From NCBI GenBank assembly GCA_040500365.1, contig CP148031.1, positions 310,001 through 374,000 on the forward strand: 64,000 nucleotides of DNA, in the 5' to 3' direction. Both the position numbers and the translations under genes were made by a program. The stretch is from Dehalobacter alkaniphilus. Lineage in GTDB: Bacteria > Bacillota > Desulfitobacteriia > Desulfitobacteriales > Syntrophobotulaceae. The notes under the pieces were generated by a model. It was not told the origin of the DNA. It saw only the letters and a list, made by a program, of their open reading frames with translations, and ran no database searches. Numbering within the stretch: position 1 is the first letter of the stretch; the number at the start of each line of letters is the position of its first letter. Positions 49,080 through 58,095 of the stretch are shown here, one piece after another.

Positions 49080-50974
49080 TTGCCCGAAACTGAAATAGCG
49101 GTATTAAGGTTGTAATGGCCGGTATTATGATCGATCATAACCAGATCAGCCCGATTGTCACCATTCATGTCTGCAGCAAGTGCAGCATCTTCATTCCTGG
49201 ATCCCCATGGGCCAAACGGTCTGTCAGCGACGAATTTACTGCCGCTGGAGATATAGCTTTGCCAAAAACCGTCAGAGTCGTGTACTAGTAAATCGTCCTT
49301 ACCGTCACCGTTAATGTCTGCTGCGAATATCTGAGAATCCGGTTTGAAGCAAAATGGACTGTTCCAGGTTCCAGCGGCAAGAGAGAATTTGTTTGCTTTT
49401 CGCCCGGCCAGCATTTTCGACTGCTTGGTATCATGATCCATTACGAAAAGTTCACTGTTCCCATCACCATTAAAATCTCCTGCTGCAAGTTTTAGGTTCT
49501 TGGCTTTAAGCAGGTCAAAGCCTTGCCAGGTAATATCAGTAAAAAGGCCGCCTTGATTGATTGCCGAACCAATTCTGCCATGTTCTTTGTCATATAGAAA
49601 TAGGTCTGTGAGACCATCCTTATTAAGGTCAGCGGAGAGGGGAAGGACTGTCTGCAATTGATTTAAAGCCTGCCACTTTAAATGAGAAGGAACAAATTTA
49701 TTCCCATTGTTTACTGCTAAAATCAAATTTCCAGAGGCAGCATTGAATAACAAGAGATCTTCTCTGTCCTTGTTTTTAAAATACCCGACTAATGGAACAG
49801 TTCCTTTCTCCAGCGTTAAGTCCTTGAGCCATACACCTAAGTCTTGAAATGCGTTTGTGCCTCTGGGGGCATACCAGGAAGCCGTATATTGAGACATGCG
49901 CCATTGATTTGCCCTCTTGTTCCATATCAGCAGAGCTTTCCCCGAAGCATGCGGTACGAACTGACCCGCAAAGATTTCATCTCTCGGATCAAACTGAATA
50001 TTTTCCGCCCTTTGGGCAGGCACAAAACCTACGAGTGAATAGATCGAGACAAAGGCGTATCCTCTGTTTTTTAGTTCCTTCACAAGCTGGTGAAGAAGGG
50101 AATTTTCATCATAAATATACTGAACTTTTCCGTCTTTTTGTTGGACTTCTTTTATAAACTGAAACTCATAGGTAGGATGGAAGTACAGGGAGGCCAGTGT
50201 TCCGCTCTTTGCAGGATCATCTAAGACAGCCAGCATAGCGGCAAGCCGCTCCGGGGAATTTAAATGCCCTAAAGGAGCAGGTACAACATCAAGGCCGCAA
50301 TAATATTCTTGTTGCTGATTTACGACGTTATTGCTTTTCCAGGCCTCAGGATAGTAATAATTATTTTCGTAGATCAAACCGATCTGCTCTTGGAAAGCGA
50401 CCAGTTGCTGGGGCGAAGCGCTGTAATGCGGCGTTTCCCAGTAGGCAGGATCAATTCCAGCTCTATCAAATAGCGCGATCGCTTTTTCAGCCCGCTCTTT
50501 TGCATACGTGTATGTATTGGGCACGTCGGGATTTTTAGCCGAGCTGTAAAATTCATACCCGGATACACTATTACTGTTCCGGCTCTGGTGGGTATAGCCA
50601 TGAACCCCGATGATACCGCCTCTTTCTTCCAGGCTTTTGATGACAGAGACAAATTTTCGGGTATATTCCGTATTGTCAGCAATTGTAACATCATAGTTCC
50701 TGCCGGGCTCAACCATTCTGGGAATTAAGGAGACTTCAAAAGGTATTCCCTCCTGCTGGAGATAATCTGCAATCACAATCAGTTTATCGAGATTTTCCTG
50801 GCTTGTGTATTCTTGCCCGGGACCTACATCCTCTAATCTTACTAAGGCCGGCAGTTTCCCTGAAAATGGTCTCTTTGAGATATTGTTGGGATCAGTAGAT
50901 GCGCTGATATGCGTAATGACTGTTAAAAAAAGAACGGATATCAATGCAATCACAAATACGTTTTTTCTAAACAT
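49076..50974 (-). CDS. Secreted DUF2334 polysaccharide deacetylase-like protein with FG-GAP repeats
   Basis: The signal peptide (about residues 1-25, NVFVIALISVLFLTVITHISA) is followed by a DUF2334 domain of the carbohydrate esterase 4 superfamily: PALVRLEDVGPG, EVSLIPRMVEPG, GIIGVHGYTHQS and FHPTYEFQF, giving the Asp and His metal ligands. The C-terminal ~270 residues contain FG-GAP/VCBS-type calcium-binding repeats (DLNKDGLTDLFLYD, DFNGDGNSELFVMD, DINGDGKDDLLVHD, DMNGDNRADLVMID) that form a beta-propeller. It has 632 residues. A plausible role is deacetylation of an extracellular GlcNAc polymer, together with the neighbouring GH84 enzyme. Confidence 0.85.
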   Translation of the reverse strand: MFRKNVFVIALISVLFLTVITHISASTDPNNISKRPFSGKLPALVRLEDVGPGQEYTSQENLDKLIVIADYLQQEGIPFEVSLIPRMVEPGRNYDVTIADNTEYTRKFVSVIKSLEERGGIIGVHGYTHQSRNSNSVSGYEFYSSAKNPDVPNTYTYAKERAEKAIALFDRAGIDPAYWETPHYSASPQQLVAFQEQIGLIYENNYYYPEAWKSNNVVNQQQEYYCGLDVVPAPLGHLNSPERLAAMLAVLDDPAKSGTLASLYFHPTYEFQFIKEVQQKDGKVQYIYDENSLLHQLVKELKNRGYAFVSIYSLVGFVPAQRAENIQFDPRDEIFAGQFVPHASGKALLIWNKRANQWRMSQYTASWYAPRGTNAFQDLGVWLKDLTLEKGTVPLVGYFKNKDREDLLLFNAASGNLILAVNNGNKFVPSHLKWQALNQLQTVLPLSADLNKDGLTDLFLYDKEHGRIGSAINQGGLFTDITWQGFDLLKAKNLKLAAGDFNGDGNSELFVMDHDTKQSKMLAGRKANKFSLAAGTWNSPFCFKPDSQIFAADINGDGKDDLLVHDSDGFWQSYISSGSKFVADRPFGPWGSRNEDAALAADMNGDNRADLVMIDHNTGHYNLNTAISVSGK

Positions 50975-51105
50975 AAAATAAATGTCCTCGCAAAAAAATT
51001 AAGAATTTTGTAGAATTCTAGGATAATCATAAGCTATATTGACATATTGTCAATATATAATATTTTGTATCCCAGGAATTATACGTAATACAATTGGCAT
51101 TCTTA

Positions 51106-51134
51106 TTGACTTTACCAGACAGATTATCTATAGT
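51106..51134 (+). promoter_or_regulatory. Promoter of the nif operon
   Basis: TTGACT, exactly 17 bp, TATAGT lies about 225 bp upstream of nifI1. Both hexamers match five of six bases. It is of sigma-A rather than sigma-54 type; no GG-N10-GC element is seen. Confidence 0.7.
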
Positions 51135-51170
51135 TATGGCATGGTTATAAAAGAACGATAAGCAACGGCG

Positions 51171-51328
51171 CTTTCCCTCTTCATATAAAGGGGGAAAGTA
51201 TTTTTTTGCCTTTTGGCCGCTATGCGGAGAGGTTGGAGTGCAGCTAAGGGGTTCTTATCAGATTGCTTAAAGCAAAGGCGCTTTTTAGGACGGGTTTTTA
51301 CCTGGAATAAGGAGCGCCTTTTGTTTTT
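51171..51328 (+). promoter_or_regulatory. nif operon leader with two terminator-like hairpins
   Basis: The first hairpin (CTTTCCC...GGGGAAAG, 51171-51198) is followed by TATTTTTTT. The second has outer arms AAAGGCGCT (51274) and AGCGCCTTT (51312) and is followed by TGTTTTT. GGCGCT occurs before both, at 51167 and 51277, so the single AGCGCC could pair with either. The arrangement suggests controlled termination upstream of nifI1. I do not recognise a named riboswitch. Confidence 0.55.
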
Positions 51329-51358
51329 ATAAAAACTTTATAAAAGGAGGAAGTCGAA

Positions 51359-51676
51359 ATGAAAATGGTCAGAGCAATTGTCAGACCGGAGAAGAGTGAA
51401 AGCATTGCTGAAAAATTAGCAGAAACCGGGATCGTATCCATGACCAAGATGCATGTATTTGGACGGGGAAAAACCAGAGGCCTGCAGGTAGGGGATATTA
51501 ACTACGATGAGTTTCCCAAAGTAATGATGATGATCGTCGTTTCCGACGAGGAGCTGGAAAAAACAGTTGAAGTCATTCTGGAAAATGGCAGGACTGGGAA
51601 TATTGGTGACGGAAAAATATTTATCTCTGCTGTTGAAGCAGCATACACAGTACGTACTGGTGAAGAGGCACTGTAA
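51359..51676 (+). CDS. nifI1: Nitrogen regulatory PII-like protein NifI1
   Basis: NifI1 is a PII-family protein that, with NifI2, binds dinitrogenase and switches it off when ammonium or energy status changes, sensing 2-oxoglutarate and ATP. PII features: MKMVRAIVRPEKSESIAEKLAETG, the T-loop region GRGKTRGLQVGDINYDEFPK and the C-terminal NIGDGKIFISAVEAAYTVRTGEEA. It has 105 residues, near the usual length. A strong AAGGAGGAAG lies before the ATG. In this cluster the nifI genes precede nifH, as in heliobacteria, instead of lying between nifH and nifD as in methanogens. Confidence 0.93.
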   Translation: MKMVRAIVRPEKSESIAEKLAETGIVSMTKMHVFGRGKTRGLQVGDINYDEFPKVMMMIVVSDEELEKTVEVILENGRTGNIGDGKIFISAVEAAYTVRTGEEAL

Positions 51677-51690
51677 AGGAGTGAGAGCAG

Positions 51691-52041
51691 ATGAAAGAAA
51701 TCATAGCCATCATAAGACGACATCAGGTGCCTTCTTCCAAAAAAGCTTTGGAGGAAGCCGGCTTCAATGCACTCACGATTCAAAGTGTTGAAGGGCGCGG
51801 GAAACAGAAAGGAGTAGGCGGCTGGGCTGCGGAGGTTGATCCGATGCTGAATCCGCTGCTCAAATATGAAACTCCGGTAGCGGAAGCAATCATGAAATGG
51901 ATTCCGAAACGAATGCTGCACCTGGTCGTTCAGGATGATGAAGCAGAGACTGCAGTGAAGACCTTAATCAAAGCCAATCAGACCGGACACATTGGAGACG
52001 GAAAGATCTTTGTTTGCCCGTTAGAGGAAGTATTCAGATGA
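51691..52041 (+). CDS. nifI2: Nitrogen regulatory PII-like protein NifI2
   Basis: This is the second PII paralogue and acts with NifI1. The N terminus MKEIIAIIRRHQVPSSKKAL, a longer T-loop segment (GRGKQKGVGGWAAEVDPML), KRMLHLVVQDDEAETAV and GHIGDGKIFVCPLEEVFR are seen. It has 116 residues. It starts 14 bp after nifI1 with AAAGGAGTGAG before the ATG. It is followed by a ~115-bp gap before nifH that shows no clear terminator. Confidence 0.93.
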   Translation: MKEIIAIIRRHQVPSSKKALEEAGFNALTIQSVEGRGKQKGVGGWAAEVDPMLNPLLKYETPVAEAIMKWIPKRMLHLVVQDDEAETAVKTLIKANQTGHIGDGKIFVCPLEEVFR

Positions 52042-52156
52042 GAACCGAAGAAAACGGCCCGAGAGCAGTTTCCTAAGGAGCATCAGAAGTTTCTGTACCC
52101 CGTGTCCAATGGCTCAGCGCCAGCCATGTTTTTATAAATAGAGAGGAGAAATGATT

Positions 52157-53011
52157 ATGCGACAAATAGCGATTTACGGTAAAGGGGGTATCGGCAAGTC
52201 CACTACCACACAAAATACGGTGGCAGCCTTAGCCGAAATGGGAAAGAAAATCATGATTGTCGGCTGTGATCCTAAAGCAGACTCGACGAGACTTATCTTA
52301 AATATTAAAGCCCAGACCACCGTGATGGATATGGCCAGAGACAAAGGATCAGTCGAAGACATCGAACTGGAGGATGTTCTCTACACAGGATACGGAGATG
52401 TACGCTGCGCTGAATCCGGAGGTCCTGAACCGGGTGTCGGCTGCGCAGGACGCGGTGTTATCACGGCAATTAACTTTCTGGAAGAGAATGGAGCCTATAC
52501 GCCTGATTTGGATTACGTTTTTTATGACGTTTTGGGCGACGTTGTTTGCGGCGGATTTGCGATGCCGATCAGGGAAAATAAAGCCCAGGAAATCTATATC
52601 GTTTGTTCCGGGGAGATGATGGCGATGTATGCGGCTAACAACATAGCCAAAGGGATTCTCAAATATGCCACTTCCGGAGGCGTTCGCTTAGCCGGTTTGA
52701 TCTGCAACAGCCGGAATACGGATAAAGAGTATGAACTAATTGATGCTTTAGCCAAACGCTTAAATACGCAGCTGATTCATTTTGTTCCGCGCGATAACGA
52801 AGTCCAGAGGGCGGAACTCCGTCGACAGACCGTGATTCAATATAACGATAAGCATATACAGGCTGATGAGTATCGGGCCCTGGCTAAAAAAATTGATGAG
52901 AACAAAAATCTGACAATACCGACGCCATTGACGATGGATGAATTGGAAGAACTTCTAATGGAGTTTGGGATTATCGAAGATGAAGAGACAGCTGCAGCCA
53001 AACTGGGATAA
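52157..53011 (+). CDS. nifH: Nitrogenase iron protein (dinitrogenase reductase)
   Basis: NifH is the ATP-dependent electron donor to dinitrogenase. P-loop YGKGGIGKSTTTQN starts at residue 7. The two [4Fe-4S] cysteines lie in GPEPGVGCAGRGVI and DVLGDVVCGGFAMP; the Arg of GCAGRG is the ADP-ribosylation site of other systems. Switch regions VGCDPKADSTR are intact. The second of two close ATGs gives the canonical MRQIAIYGKGG start. It has 284 residues. No draT/draG is seen; control by NifI1/NifI2 is likely. Confidence 0.97.
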   Translation: MRQIAIYGKGGIGKSTTTQNTVAALAEMGKKIMIVGCDPKADSTRLILNIKAQTTVMDMARDKGSVEDIELEDVLYTGYGDVRCAESGGPEPGVGCAGRGVITAINFLEENGAYTPDLDYVFYDVLGDVVCGGFAMPIRENKAQEIYIVCSGEMMAMYAANNIAKGILKYATSGGVRLAGLICNSRNTDKEYELIDALAKRLNTQLIHFVPRDNEVQRAELRRQTVIQYNDKHIQADEYRALAKKIDENKNLTIPTPLTMDELEELLMEFGIIEDEETAAAKLG

Positions 53012-53088
53012 GCTCACTGTTTCAAACAAAAACAAATAAAAATACAGAGCCAAGAAATCAATGATTATTGTTAACGGAGGTGATCGCG

Positions 53089-54525
53089 GTGAATGAAAGA
53101 CCAAATGAAACGATGGTCGAAGAAGTATTATCCATATATCCTGAAAAAGCGCAAAAACTAAGAGCCAAGCACCTTGCTGTCAAAGATGAAGGTTGTTCCT
53201 GCGCCATCAAGTCCAATATCAAATGCATACCAGGACTTATGACAGCCCGCGGTTGCGCCTACGCCGGTGCCAAAGGAGTTGTCTGGGGCCCGATTAGAGA
53301 CATGATTCATATTTCCCATGGTCCCATCGGGTGCGGATATTATTCCTGGGGAATGCGGCGTAACCTGACGCAAGGGGTTGTCGGCGTTGAAACCTTTTCG
53401 CCGATGATGTTTTCTTCGGACTTTTCCGAAAGCAACATCGTTTATGGCGGAGATAAGAAACTGGCACAAGTCATGAAAGAGGTCAAAGAACTATTTCCGA
53501 CAGTTCAGGGAATTTCCATCTGTTCCGAATGTCCTGTCGGACTCATAGGCGATGACATTGAGAGTGTTGCCAAGAAAGCCAACAAAGAATTGGAACTGCC
53601 GATTGTACCCGTCCGCTGTGAAGGTTTCCGGGGAATCAGCCAGTCTTTGGGCCATCACATTGCCAATGACGCTGTGCGGGACCACCTGCTCGGCAAGCGG
53701 GAACGTCCCGGGGAAGTCGGGCCTTATGATATTTCCTTAATCGGTGACTATAATATTGGCGGTGATGCCTGGGCCTCCAAGAAGATCCTTGAAGAGATGG
53801 GATTGAACGTTAAAAATGTTTGGACAGGTGACGGCACGACCGAAGGAATGATGGCTGCGCACCAAGTCAAGCTGAATCTCATTCACTGCTACCGCAGTAT
53901 GAACTATATCTGCCGGCATATGGAAGAAACCTGGGGCATACCCTGGATGGAATTCAACTTCTTCGGACCGACCAAAATTGCCGAATCCATTCGTAAAATT
54001 GCAGCCATGTTTGATGAGACGATCCAGAATAAAGGCGAAGAAGTCATTGCCAAATATCAGCCCATGATGCAGAAAGTGATTGACACCTATCGTCCCCGTC
54101 TGGAAGGCAAAAAGGTCATGCTGTATGTCGGAGGACTCCGTCCCCGCCACACCATTGGTGCCTATGAGGACCTCGGCATGGAGGTTGTCGGGACGGGTTA
54201 TGAATTTGCGCATAAAGACGATTATGATCGTACTTTCCCGGAAATGACCAATGAAACACTTATTTATGATGACATCACCGAGTATGAGCTGGACGAATTT
54301 GTTAAGAGAATCAGACCCGATTTGGTCGGTTCGGGGATTAAAGAAAAATACGTCTTTGAAAAAATGGGCGTTCCGTTCCGTCAAATGCATTCCTGGGATT
54401 ATTCCGGACCTTATCATGGTTATGATGGATTTCCGATCTTTGCCCGGGATATGGACATGGCCGTCAACAGCCCAACCCGGTCTTTAACGAAAGCACCGTG
54501 GAACAAAGAGAAGGAGGTGCGTTAA
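53089..54525 (+). CDS. nifD: Nitrogenase molybdenum-iron protein alpha chain
   Basis: NifD holds the FeMo cofactor and half of the P-cluster. P-cluster cysteines lie at about residue 56 (TARGCAYAGAKG) and 82 (HGPIGCGYYSW), with a third in SECPVGLIGDD. Cofactor ligands are the Cys of LIHCYRSMNYI and the His of MHSWDYSGPYHGYDG; RCEGFRGISQSLGHH and GGLRPRHTIGAYEDLGMEV are the cofactor-contact regions. These are Mo-type motifs. I chose the GTG five bases after GGAGGTGAT; an upstream TTG precedes that site. It has 478 residues. nifK starts immediately after the stop. Confidence 0.96.
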   Translation: MNERPNETMVEEVLSIYPEKAQKLRAKHLAVKDEGCSCAIKSNIKCIPGLMTARGCAYAGAKGVVWGPIRDMIHISHGPIGCGYYSWGMRRNLTQGVVGVETFSPMMFSSDFSESNIVYGGDKKLAQVMKEVKELFPTVQGISICSECPVGLIGDDIESVAKKANKELELPIVPVRCEGFRGISQSLGHHIANDAVRDHLLGKRERPGEVGPYDISLIGDYNIGGDAWASKKILEEMGLNVKNVWTGDGTTEGMMAAHQVKLNLIHCYRSMNYICRHMEETWGIPWMEFNFFGPTKIAESIRKIAAMFDETIQNKGEEVIAKYQPMMQKVIDTYRPRLEGKKVMLYVGGLRPRHTIGAYEDLGMEVVGTGYEFAHKDDYDRTFPEMTNETLIYDDITEYELDEFVKRIRPDLVGSGIKEKYVFEKMGVPFRQMHSWDYSGPYHGYDGFPIFARDMDMAVNSPTRSLTKAPWNKEKEVR

Positions 54526-56010
54526 ATGAGCAACGCTGAAAAATGTATGACAAACAACTGCACAACAACCGAATGTACAACGTGTACGCCAAACATGGAT
54601 ACACAGGCCGTATTAGACTGGATGGCTACAGAGGAATATAAAGAAAAGAACTTTGCCAGGGAAGCATTGGTCATTAACGCCCCCCGGACCTGTCAGCCTT
54701 ATGGTGCAATGCTCTGTGCCTTAGGAATCGAAGGCTGCCTGCCTTTCCTGCACGGGTCTCAGGGATGTGCCGCCTACTTCCGCTCCGCGCTGACCCGTCA
54801 CGTCAGAGAGCCGGTACCGATGGTCTCGGACTCCATGACGGAAGATGCCGCTGTTTTCGGCGGTCAGGCAAACCTGATTGAGGGTCTGAAAAATGCCTAT
54901 ACCACCTATAAGCCCTCGATTATCGCAATGTTCTCCAGTTGTATGGCTGAGGTTATTGGTGATGATATGAAGTCGTTCATTATTAATGCCCGTACTCAGG
55001 GAGCAATTCCGGAGGACTTCCCGATTGCCTATGCCAACACGCCCAGTTTTGTCGGCTCTCACATCACCGGCTATGATAACATGCTGAAAGGGTTACTCAA
55101 TTCGCTTGCGGATACCCGCAATGGCAAATGGACCAATGGCAGACTTTATGTGGTTCCTGGTTTTGATCTTTATGCAGGGAACTTAAGAGAATACAAACGG
55201 ATGATTAAAGCCATGGGCATTTATATGACCATGCTGCCTGACCCGACTGAAGTTTTGGATTCACCGAATACCGGAGAATACAAAATGTACCAACCGGGAA
55301 CATCGATGGGAGAGCTTGCTGATGCGCTTAATGCATCCGGATTCCTCTTTCTGCAAAAATACGCCACGATGGCTTCACAAAAATTTGTAAAAAATGTTCA
55401 AAAGATTACAAGTGAAGCAGTTACAATGCCGATTGGCGTACAAAATACCGACGCATTTCTGATGACACTCCAACAGATGACCGGCAAAGCTATTCCCGCA
55501 GAGTTGGAAGCAGAAAGAGGCCGGGCGGTGGATGCGGCCATTGATGCTCATCAGTATATCCACGGTAAACGGTTTGCCCTTTATGGAGATCCAGACCTTC
55601 TGATCGGCTTAGTCGGTTTCTTGTTAGAAATGGGCACCATGCCAGTGCATATTCTTTGTGGCAACGGTTCGGAGGCTTTCCGTAAGGAAATGGAAGGACT
55701 GCTCGCTGCCAGTCCTTTTGGCTCGGAAGGGAAAGTCTATGTTGGCAAAGACCTCTGGCATATGCGGTCTTTATTGTTAACAGATCCGGTCGACATGCTG
55801 ATCGGAGATACACATGGCAAACAAATTGCCAAAGATGCCAACGTTCCGCTGGCCCGCATCGGTTACTTCATGACAGACCGTGTTCACCTCCACCGTCAGC
55901 CGATTATTGGCTATCAGGGTACAATTAACCTCATAACCATGCTTGCGAATATGTTCATCGATGAATATGACCGTAATTGTCCAAGTGAACGTTTCGAGAT
56001 GCTGCGCTAA
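54526..56010 (+). CDS. nifK: Nitrogenase molybdenum-iron protein beta chain
   Basis: NifK contributes the other half of the P-cluster. P-cluster region: PRTCQPYGAMLCALGIEGCLPFLHGSQGC and the FSSCMAEVIGDD segment, followed by GSHITGYDNMLKG. The start codon directly follows the nifD stop, with GAAGGAGGTG in the nifD end, so the two are translationally coupled. It has 494 residues. The extreme N terminus (CMTNNCTTTECTTCTPNMD) is unusually rich in Cys and Thr, with five cysteines in 16 positions that are not P-cluster ligands. Confidence 0.96.
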   Translation: MSNAEKCMTNNCTTTECTTCTPNMDTQAVLDWMATEEYKEKNFAREALVINAPRTCQPYGAMLCALGIEGCLPFLHGSQGCAAYFRSALTRHVREPVPMVSDSMTEDAAVFGGQANLIEGLKNAYTTYKPSIIAMFSSCMAEVIGDDMKSFIINARTQGAIPEDFPIAYANTPSFVGSHITGYDNMLKGLLNSLADTRNGKWTNGRLYVVPGFDLYAGNLREYKRMIKAMGIYMTMLPDPTEVLDSPNTGEYKMYQPGTSMGELADALNASGFLFLQKYATMASQKFVKNVQKITSEAVTMPIGVQNTDAFLMTLQQMTGKAIPAELEAERGRAVDAAIDAHQYIHGKRFALYGDPDLLIGLVGFLLEMGTMPVHILCGNGSEAFRKEMEGLLAASPFGSEGKVYVGKDLWHMRSLLLTDPVDMLIGDTHGKQIAKDANVPLARIGYFMTDRVHLHRQPIIGYQGTINLITMLANMFIDEYDRNCPSERFEMLR

Positions 56011-56032
56011 GCAATGAAAAGGAGGGGAAAGA

Positions 56033-56437
56033 ATGCTTGTTGCTTTTGCTACCACCGGAGGAGAGAAGATCAATGCTCATTTTGGGTTGGCAACATCCTT
56101 TGCTGTCTACAATGTTACTTCGGTCAGCAGTGAATTTGTCCAAATGATTAACCTTCCGGAACAGGTACTGGAAGATGATAAAATTGAGGTCCGGGCGGAA
56201 ATGCTGAAGGAATGTACAGTGGTATATTGTACCCATATTGGAGGTCCGGCTGCAGCCCGTCTGGTACAGAGCAGTATTCAGCCGCTGAAAGCTGTTGAGG
56301 GAACACCGATTGAGAGTGAGCTGCAGCGACTGGAGAATATGATCAAAGAGACCCCTCCGCCCTGGCTGCGCAAACGTCTTATGGAAGAGATGAAAAATAA
56401 GGAGGAATCATGTCTATGCCCTTGTACCAAGGATTGA
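56033..56437 (+). CDS. nifX: NifX/NafY-type cofactor-binding protein
   Basis: This is a dinitrogenase iron-molybdenum cofactor-binding domain that carries NifB-co or FeMo-co precursors during assembly. Seen: the first strand VAFATTGGEKINAHFGLATSF, VYCTHIGGPAAARLVQSSIQP and a C-terminal TPPPWLRKRLMEEMK; a CxCxC-like SCLCPC lies at the end. It has 134 residues. Its end overlaps the ferredoxin gene by 28 bp. In heliobacterial-type clusters nifX and fdx usually follow nifN; here they lie between nifK and nifE. NifB in this cluster lacks a NifX domain, so this protein supplies it. Confidence 0.88.
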   Translation: MLVAFATTGGEKINAHFGLATSFAVYNVTSVSSEFVQMINLPEQVLEDDKIEVRAEMLKECTVVYCTHIGGPAAARLVQSSIQPLKAVEGTPIESELQRLENMIKETPPPWLRKRLMEEMKNKEESCLCPCTKD

Positions 56438-56688
56438 ACTATGGCGGTTCGGAATGGACCCCTCAGTTTATCAAAGATATTGATCAGGAAACATGTATAG
56501 GTTGTGGACGCTGCGTTAAAGTTTGCTCCCAAGGTACGCTAGGTTTTGGCAATTTGAATGACGATGAGGATGCCGACAGAATGCAGTCTAAAATTGACAA
56601 TAAAAATAATTGCATCGGTTGCATGGCTTGCGGTAAAACCTGTGTTAAAAAAGCAATCCGTTTTGAAGCTAAAGTGATCAAATACTGA
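56410..56688 (+). CDS. fdxB: nif-associated 2[4Fe-4S] ferredoxin
   Basis: Two [4Fe-4S] motifs are present: CIGCGRCVKVC (about residues 29-39) and CIGCMACGKTC (about 68-78). A 28-residue spacer separates them, longer than in clostridial ferredoxins, as in the FdxB/FdxN-like proteins of nif clusters. It has 92 residues and starts inside nifX with AAGGAGG upstream. It probably gives electrons for cofactor assembly or to NifH. Confidence 0.88.
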   Translation: MSMPLYQGLNYGGSEWTPQFIKDIDQETCIGCGRCVKVCSQGTLGFGNLNDDEDADRMQSKIDNKNNCIGCMACGKTCVKKAIRFEAKVIKY

Positions 56689-56733
56689 GGTATGTCCTCT
56701 TTGAAGGGTATCTGAAAAGCAGAGGTGAAAGAG

Positions 56734-58095
56734 ATGGATGCAAGAAAGTCCAATCCGGCGATTGAGGAAAGAAAACATTCGATCCTAACCAAGGGAGAAC
56801 AAAATCAACAGTTAAAATGCAATACAGACAGTGTAGCGGGCTGTGTCAGCCAGCGGGCCTGTGTCTATTGCGGAGCCAGGGTTGTCTTAAATCCGATCAC
56901 GGATGCGGTTCATCTCGTTCACGGTCCCATAGGCTGCGCCAGTTATACTTGGGATATCAGGGGAAGTCTGACAAGCGGGGCGGATTTATTCCGCTTCAGC
57001 TTTTCCACTGATTTGCAGGAGATGGACGTGATCTTCGGCGGAGAGGGAAAACTCACCCGGGCCATCGATGATCTGGTGGAAAAGTATCATCCTCCCCTGA
57101 TTTTTGTTTATTCCACCTGTATCGTAGGGGTCATCGGGGATGATCTGGAAGCAGTCTGCAAAGCTGCGGCCCAAAAGCATGGAATTGAAGTGATCCCTGT
57201 TCAGTCCAGCGGTTTTATCGGCAGCAAATCCGCCGGGTATAAAGCAGCCTGTGACGCACTCCTGCGCCTGATACAGGTCCCTCAGGGAGAGGAAATCCAA
57301 AAAGGCAATGCTATTAATTATCTTGGTGAATTCAATTTGGCCGGGGAACTCTGGATCATAAAAAACTATCTCCAACGTGTGGGGATAAAACTGAATGTAG
57401 CTTTGACCGGGGACTCAAGCTATAAAAATTTGAAAAAAGCGACGAAGGCGTACTTGAATATTGTTCAGTGTGCCGGTTCGATGAATTATATAGCCAGTCA
57501 AATGAAAGAACTGTATGACATTCCTTACCTGAATATCTCATTTATCGGAATTGAAGATACATCAGAATCGATTCGCAAGATAGCCAGGACCTTTCAGGAC
57601 TTGGAGATGATGCGTAGGACAGAAGAACTTATTCAGGCAGAGACTGCAGCGATTTTACCGCAAATAGCGTATTATCGCAGCAAACTGCAAGGGAAAAAGG
57701 CCGCGATTTATGTCGGCGGCGGCTTCAAAGCAATTTCCCTGATTAAACAATTCGGGGAACTGGGGATCGATGTGGTCATGGTAGGGACCCAAACCGGCCG
57801 CCAGGAAGAATATGACACAATCAACAACTTAGTCAGCAAAGGGACGGTCATCATGGATGATACCAACCCCTCCGAGCTCGAACGATTTATCATGGAAAAA
57901 GAAGCAGATTTGCTGGTAGGCGGGGTTAAAGAACGGCCGCTGGCCTATAAAATGGGTATTGCCTTCATCGACCATAATCATGACCGGAAGCATCCGTTAA
58001 GCGGATATGTCGGCGCTGTTAATTTTGCCAGGGAAGTATACGCTACCGTATGCTCTCCGGTTTGGAAATATCGGGAACAGGGGGGAGAACCATGA
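56734..58095 (+). CDS. nifE: Nitrogenase FeMo-cofactor scaffold protein NifE
   Basis: NifE forms with NifN the scaffold on which FeMo-co matures. It is a NifD paralogue: RACVYCGARVVLNPITDAVHLVHGPIGC near the N terminus, VYSTCIVGVIGDDLEAV, SSGFIGSKSAGYKAAC and the C-terminal GYVGAVNFAREV. The ATG lies six bases after AGAGGTG; a GTG three codons earlier overlaps that site. It has 453 residues. The stop overlaps the nifN start by 4 bp. Confidence 0.95.
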   Translation: MDARKSNPAIEERKHSILTKGEQNQQLKCNTDSVAGCVSQRACVYCGARVVLNPITDAVHLVHGPIGCASYTWDIRGSLTSGADLFRFSFSTDLQEMDVIFGGEGKLTRAIDDLVEKYHPPLIFVYSTCIVGVIGDDLEAVCKAAAQKHGIEVIPVQSSGFIGSKSAGYKAACDALLRLIQVPQGEEIQKGNAINYLGEFNLAGELWIIKNYLQRVGIKLNVALTGDSSYKNLKKATKAYLNIVQCAGSMNYIASQMKELYDIPYLNISFIGIEDTSESIRKIARTFQDLEMMRRTEELIQAETAAILPQIAYYRSKLQGKKAAIYVGGGFKAISLIKQFGELGIDVVMVGTQTGRQEEYDTINNLVSKGTVIMDDTNPSELERFIMEKEADLLVGGVKERPLAYKMGIAFIDHNHDRKHPLSGYVGAVNFAREVYATVCSPVWKYREQGGEP

